DNA from: Pedobacter sp.
GTDB lineage: Bacteria > Bacteroidota > Bacteroidia > Sphingobacteriales > Sphingobacteriaceae
Assembly: GCA_028287885.1 (NCBI GenBank)
Contig: JAQBOT010000041.1
Location: forward strand, 1 to 14,713
Length of the DNA stretch: 14,713 nt
Direction of reading: 5' to 3'
Made by a program: the position numbers and the translations under genes. Each line of letters begins with the position of its first letter. Positions within the stretch are counted from its first letter, which is position 1. This document shows, piece by piece, positions 13,104 through 14,713 of the stretch. The notes below the pieces were generated by a model that was given only the letters and a program-made list of their open reading frames with translations, was not told where the DNA came from and searched no databases.

Positions 13104-14477
13104 ATGCCAATTCAATCGATCAATCCTGTCAACGGCCAACTTATCCGAAACTATCCTGCGGACGATGATATTACTATAAACAAGAAAATTGAATCGGCTC
13201 AACGCGCCTGGTTGGACTGGAGAGCTATACCGAAAGGCGAAAAAGCCATGTTTTTAACTAATACAGCTAAGGTTTTAAGGGAGCGTAAAACTGATCTTGC
13301 CTTACTAATGGCCATGGAGATGGGTAAACCGCTTAAAGACGGCAATTCGGAAATAGAGAAGTGCGCATCGGTCTGTGAATACTATGCAGCAAACGGCGAA
13401 GCATACCTTGAAGATCGCGAGGTAGCAACGGAGGCCACAAAAAGTTTCGTCAGCTTCCAGCCCCTGGGAATTGTTCTGGCAATTATGCCCTGGAACTTTC
13501 CTTTTTGGCAAGCTTTCCGTTTTATCGCGCCAGGGTTAATGGCGGGCAATTGTGGGATTCTTAAACATTCGTCCAATGTCCCGGGCTGCGCTTTGGCAAT
13601 TGAGGAAGTCCTATTGCAAGCAGGATTCCCAGAAAATGTTTTCCAAACCTTATTGATCGACAGTAAAACGACCAGCAAAGTAATTGCTCATCCATTGGTT
13701 AAGGCGGTCACGATCACGGGCAGTACACAGGCTGGAATGAAAGTAGCAGAGCAAGCTGCCGGTTTGCTAAAGAAATCAGTGCTTGAACTTGGAGGTAGCG
13801 ATCCCTATCTTATTCTGGAAGACGCAGACCTTGAACTTGCAGCTGAAGTTTGTGCACAAAGCCGGTTGATCAACAACGGGCAGAGTTGCATTGCCGCAAA
13901 GCGCTTCATCGTAGCAGAAAGCGTGGAGCGCGAATTCTTGGAACGTTTTGTAGTATGCATGGCCGCAAAACATACAGGGAATCCTCTGGATGCAGATACC
14001 GAACTCGGACCGATGGCCCGAGTCGACTTGCGTGACGAGTTGCATACGCAAGTGCAGGAGAACATCAAGGCTGGTGCAAAATGTATTTTGGGTGGATCTA
14101 TTCCTAAAGCCGAGGGCGAACATGCGTTCTACACGCCGACCATTTTAACAGGCATCAAAAAAGGAATGCCAGCCTACGAAGAGGAGACCTTTGGGCCGGT
14201 TGCATCCGTCTTTACTGCCAAAGATACTGTCGACGCAATACGAATTGCAAACGACACCTCCTTTGGCCTTGGCTCTGCTGTTTTCACCCAAAATATACAG
14301 GAAGGTGAACGTATAGCGAAATACGAACTTCAGGCGGGATGCAGCTTTGTAAATTCATTGGTAAAATCAGATCCGCGACTGCCTTTCGGGGGCATTAATC
14401 ATTCTGGTTTTGGAAGAGAGCTGGGAATATTTGGAATCCATGAGTTTGTAAATATTAAAACCGTTTACGTCAGATAA
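13104..14477 (+). CDS. NAD(P)-dependent aldehyde dehydrogenase, succinate-semialdehyde dehydrogenase type
   Basis: This 457-residue ALDH-superfamily enzyme is close in length and style to E. coli Sad/YneI. It carries PWNFPFW at 129-135 (Asn131 stabilises the oxyanion), Lys154 in LKHSSNVP for cofactor contact, TGSTQAG at 205-211 of the Rossmann fold, ELGGSDP at 228-234 (general base Glu228), NNGQSCIAAKRF at 257-268 (nucleophile Cys262), and EETFGPV at 360-366. All catalytic residues are present. The family oxidises succinate semialdehyde to succinate in the GABA shunt, but related members use other short aldehydes, so the substrate is only probable. The ATG at 13104 has no Shine-Dalgarno sequence. 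A terminator-like hairpin ends 19 nt upstream, hinting at attenuation. No partner such as gabT is visible in the window. Confidence 0.9.
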   Translation: MPIQSINPVNGQLIRNYPADDDITINKKIESAQRAWLDWRAIPKGEKAMFLTNTAKVLRERKTDLALLMAMEMGKPLKDGNSEIEKCASVCEYYAANGEAYLEDREVATEATKSFVSFQPLGIVLAIMPWNFPFWQAFRFIAPGLMAGNCGILKHSSNVPGCALAIEEVLLQAGFPENVFQTLLIDSKTTSKVIAHPLVKAVTITGSTQAGMKVAEQAAGLLKKSVLELGGSDPYLILEDADLELAAEVCAQSRLINNGQSCIAAKRFIVAESVEREFLERFVVCMAAKHTGNPLDADTELGPMARVDLRDELHTQVQENIKAGAKCILGGSIPKAEGEHAFYTPTILTGIKKGMPAYEEETFGPVASVFTAKDTVDAIRIANDTSFGLGSAVFTQNIQEGERIAKYELQAGCSFVNSLVKSDPRLPFGGINHSGFGRELGIFGIHEFVNIKTVYVR

Positions 14478-14562
14478 CACAATCTATCACAACTCATTAA
14501 AGATCCTTAACTTATTGGAATTCTGGCATTCAAATTGGTTTATAAGTACAAACCTTTGAACC

Positions 14563-14713
14563 ATGAAAACTTTGCCACATTTAAAACAATTCACTTACGC
14601 AACAATTATCGTCGCGTTTCCCTTCATTTTTTCTGCATCTAAAGAATCAAAAGCGCCTGAATTAGAGCAGGTTGTTGAAAAACGAATAAGTATTACAATC
14701 TCCAGCCCAAAAG
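14563..14713 (+). CDS. 5' end of an exported protein of unknown function
   Basis: The frame is open from the ATG at 14563 to the window edge, giving 50 residues and continuing outside. Residues 1-25 look like a Sec signal peptide: a basic start (MKTLPHLKQ), a hydrophobic core (ATIIVAFPFIF) and a likely cleavage around SAS-K. The mature start is charged (KESKAPELEQVVEKR) and then turns beta-prone (ISITISSP). I do not recognise a family from this fragment. It lies 85 bp downstream of the aldehyde dehydrogenase stop with no terminator seen between, so co-transcription is possible. Confidence 0.55.
   Translation, partial: MKTLPHLKQFTYATIIVAFPFIFSASKESKAPELEQVVEKRISITISSPK

Noticed and set aside
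13776..14123. 115-codon minus-strand open frame inside the aldehyde dehydrogenase gene
   Set aside because: It is antisense to the catalytic Cys region of a complete ALDH and shows no recognisable domain.
14535..14558. AACCTTTG as a promoter -7 box before the last gene
   Set aside because: It has one mismatch to TAnnTTTG, lies only 4 nt from the ATG, and has no -33 element at a usable distance.

Overview
This window looks like a chromosomal segment from a Bacteroidota bacterium, most plausibly a Sphingobacteriales member of the Pedobacter/Mucilaginibacter type. This is inferred from protein style, moderate GC, few strong Shine-Dalgarno sites, and several intergenic matches to the Bacteroidota -7 promoter element TAnnTTTG. 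No mobile element, CRISPR array, tRNA or rRNA was seen.

Layout. (1) Positions 1-252 (-) hold the 5' end of a luciferase-like flavin monooxygenase. (2) A divergent control region leads into a full-length MprF-type aminoacyl-phospholipid synthase/flippase (494-3082, +). Its stop codon overlaps that of a convergent two-gene unit (4510-3079, -) encoding two exported VirJ/AcvB-type serine hydrolases, one a predicted lipoprotein and one a predicted soluble periplasmic protein. (3) A second minus-strand unit (6411-4579) encodes a HAD-IA phosphatase and a DUF763 protein. (4) A small three-helix membrane protein with a CxxC motif (6535-6930, +) converges on (5) the trehalose operon treZ -> treY-malQ (12810-6927, -). 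In that operon, maltooligosyltrehalose synthase is fused in frame to a 4-alpha-glucanotransferase. (6) A 293-bp divergent region carries an imperfect long direct repeat and a strong intrinsic-terminator-like hairpin. It precedes (7) a Sad/GabD-type aldehyde dehydrogenase (13104-14477, +), followed by (8) the 5' end of an exported protein gene cut by the window edge.

How the genes may work together. MprF would add amino acids to phospholipid head groups and flip the products outward. The VirJ-type hydrolases, by analogy with the proteobacterial aminoacyl-phosphatidylglycerol hydrolases AcvB and PA0919, could remove them, giving a make-and-erase pair for envelope charge. TreY, TreZ and MalQ would convert storage alpha-glucan to trehalose and re-extend the short leftover maltodextrins.

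The least explained items are the DUF763 protein, which has an HhH-like element and ends in a QLKLF sequence resembling a sliding-clamp-binding peptide, and the terminator/repeat architecture in front of the aldehyde dehydrogenase gene.
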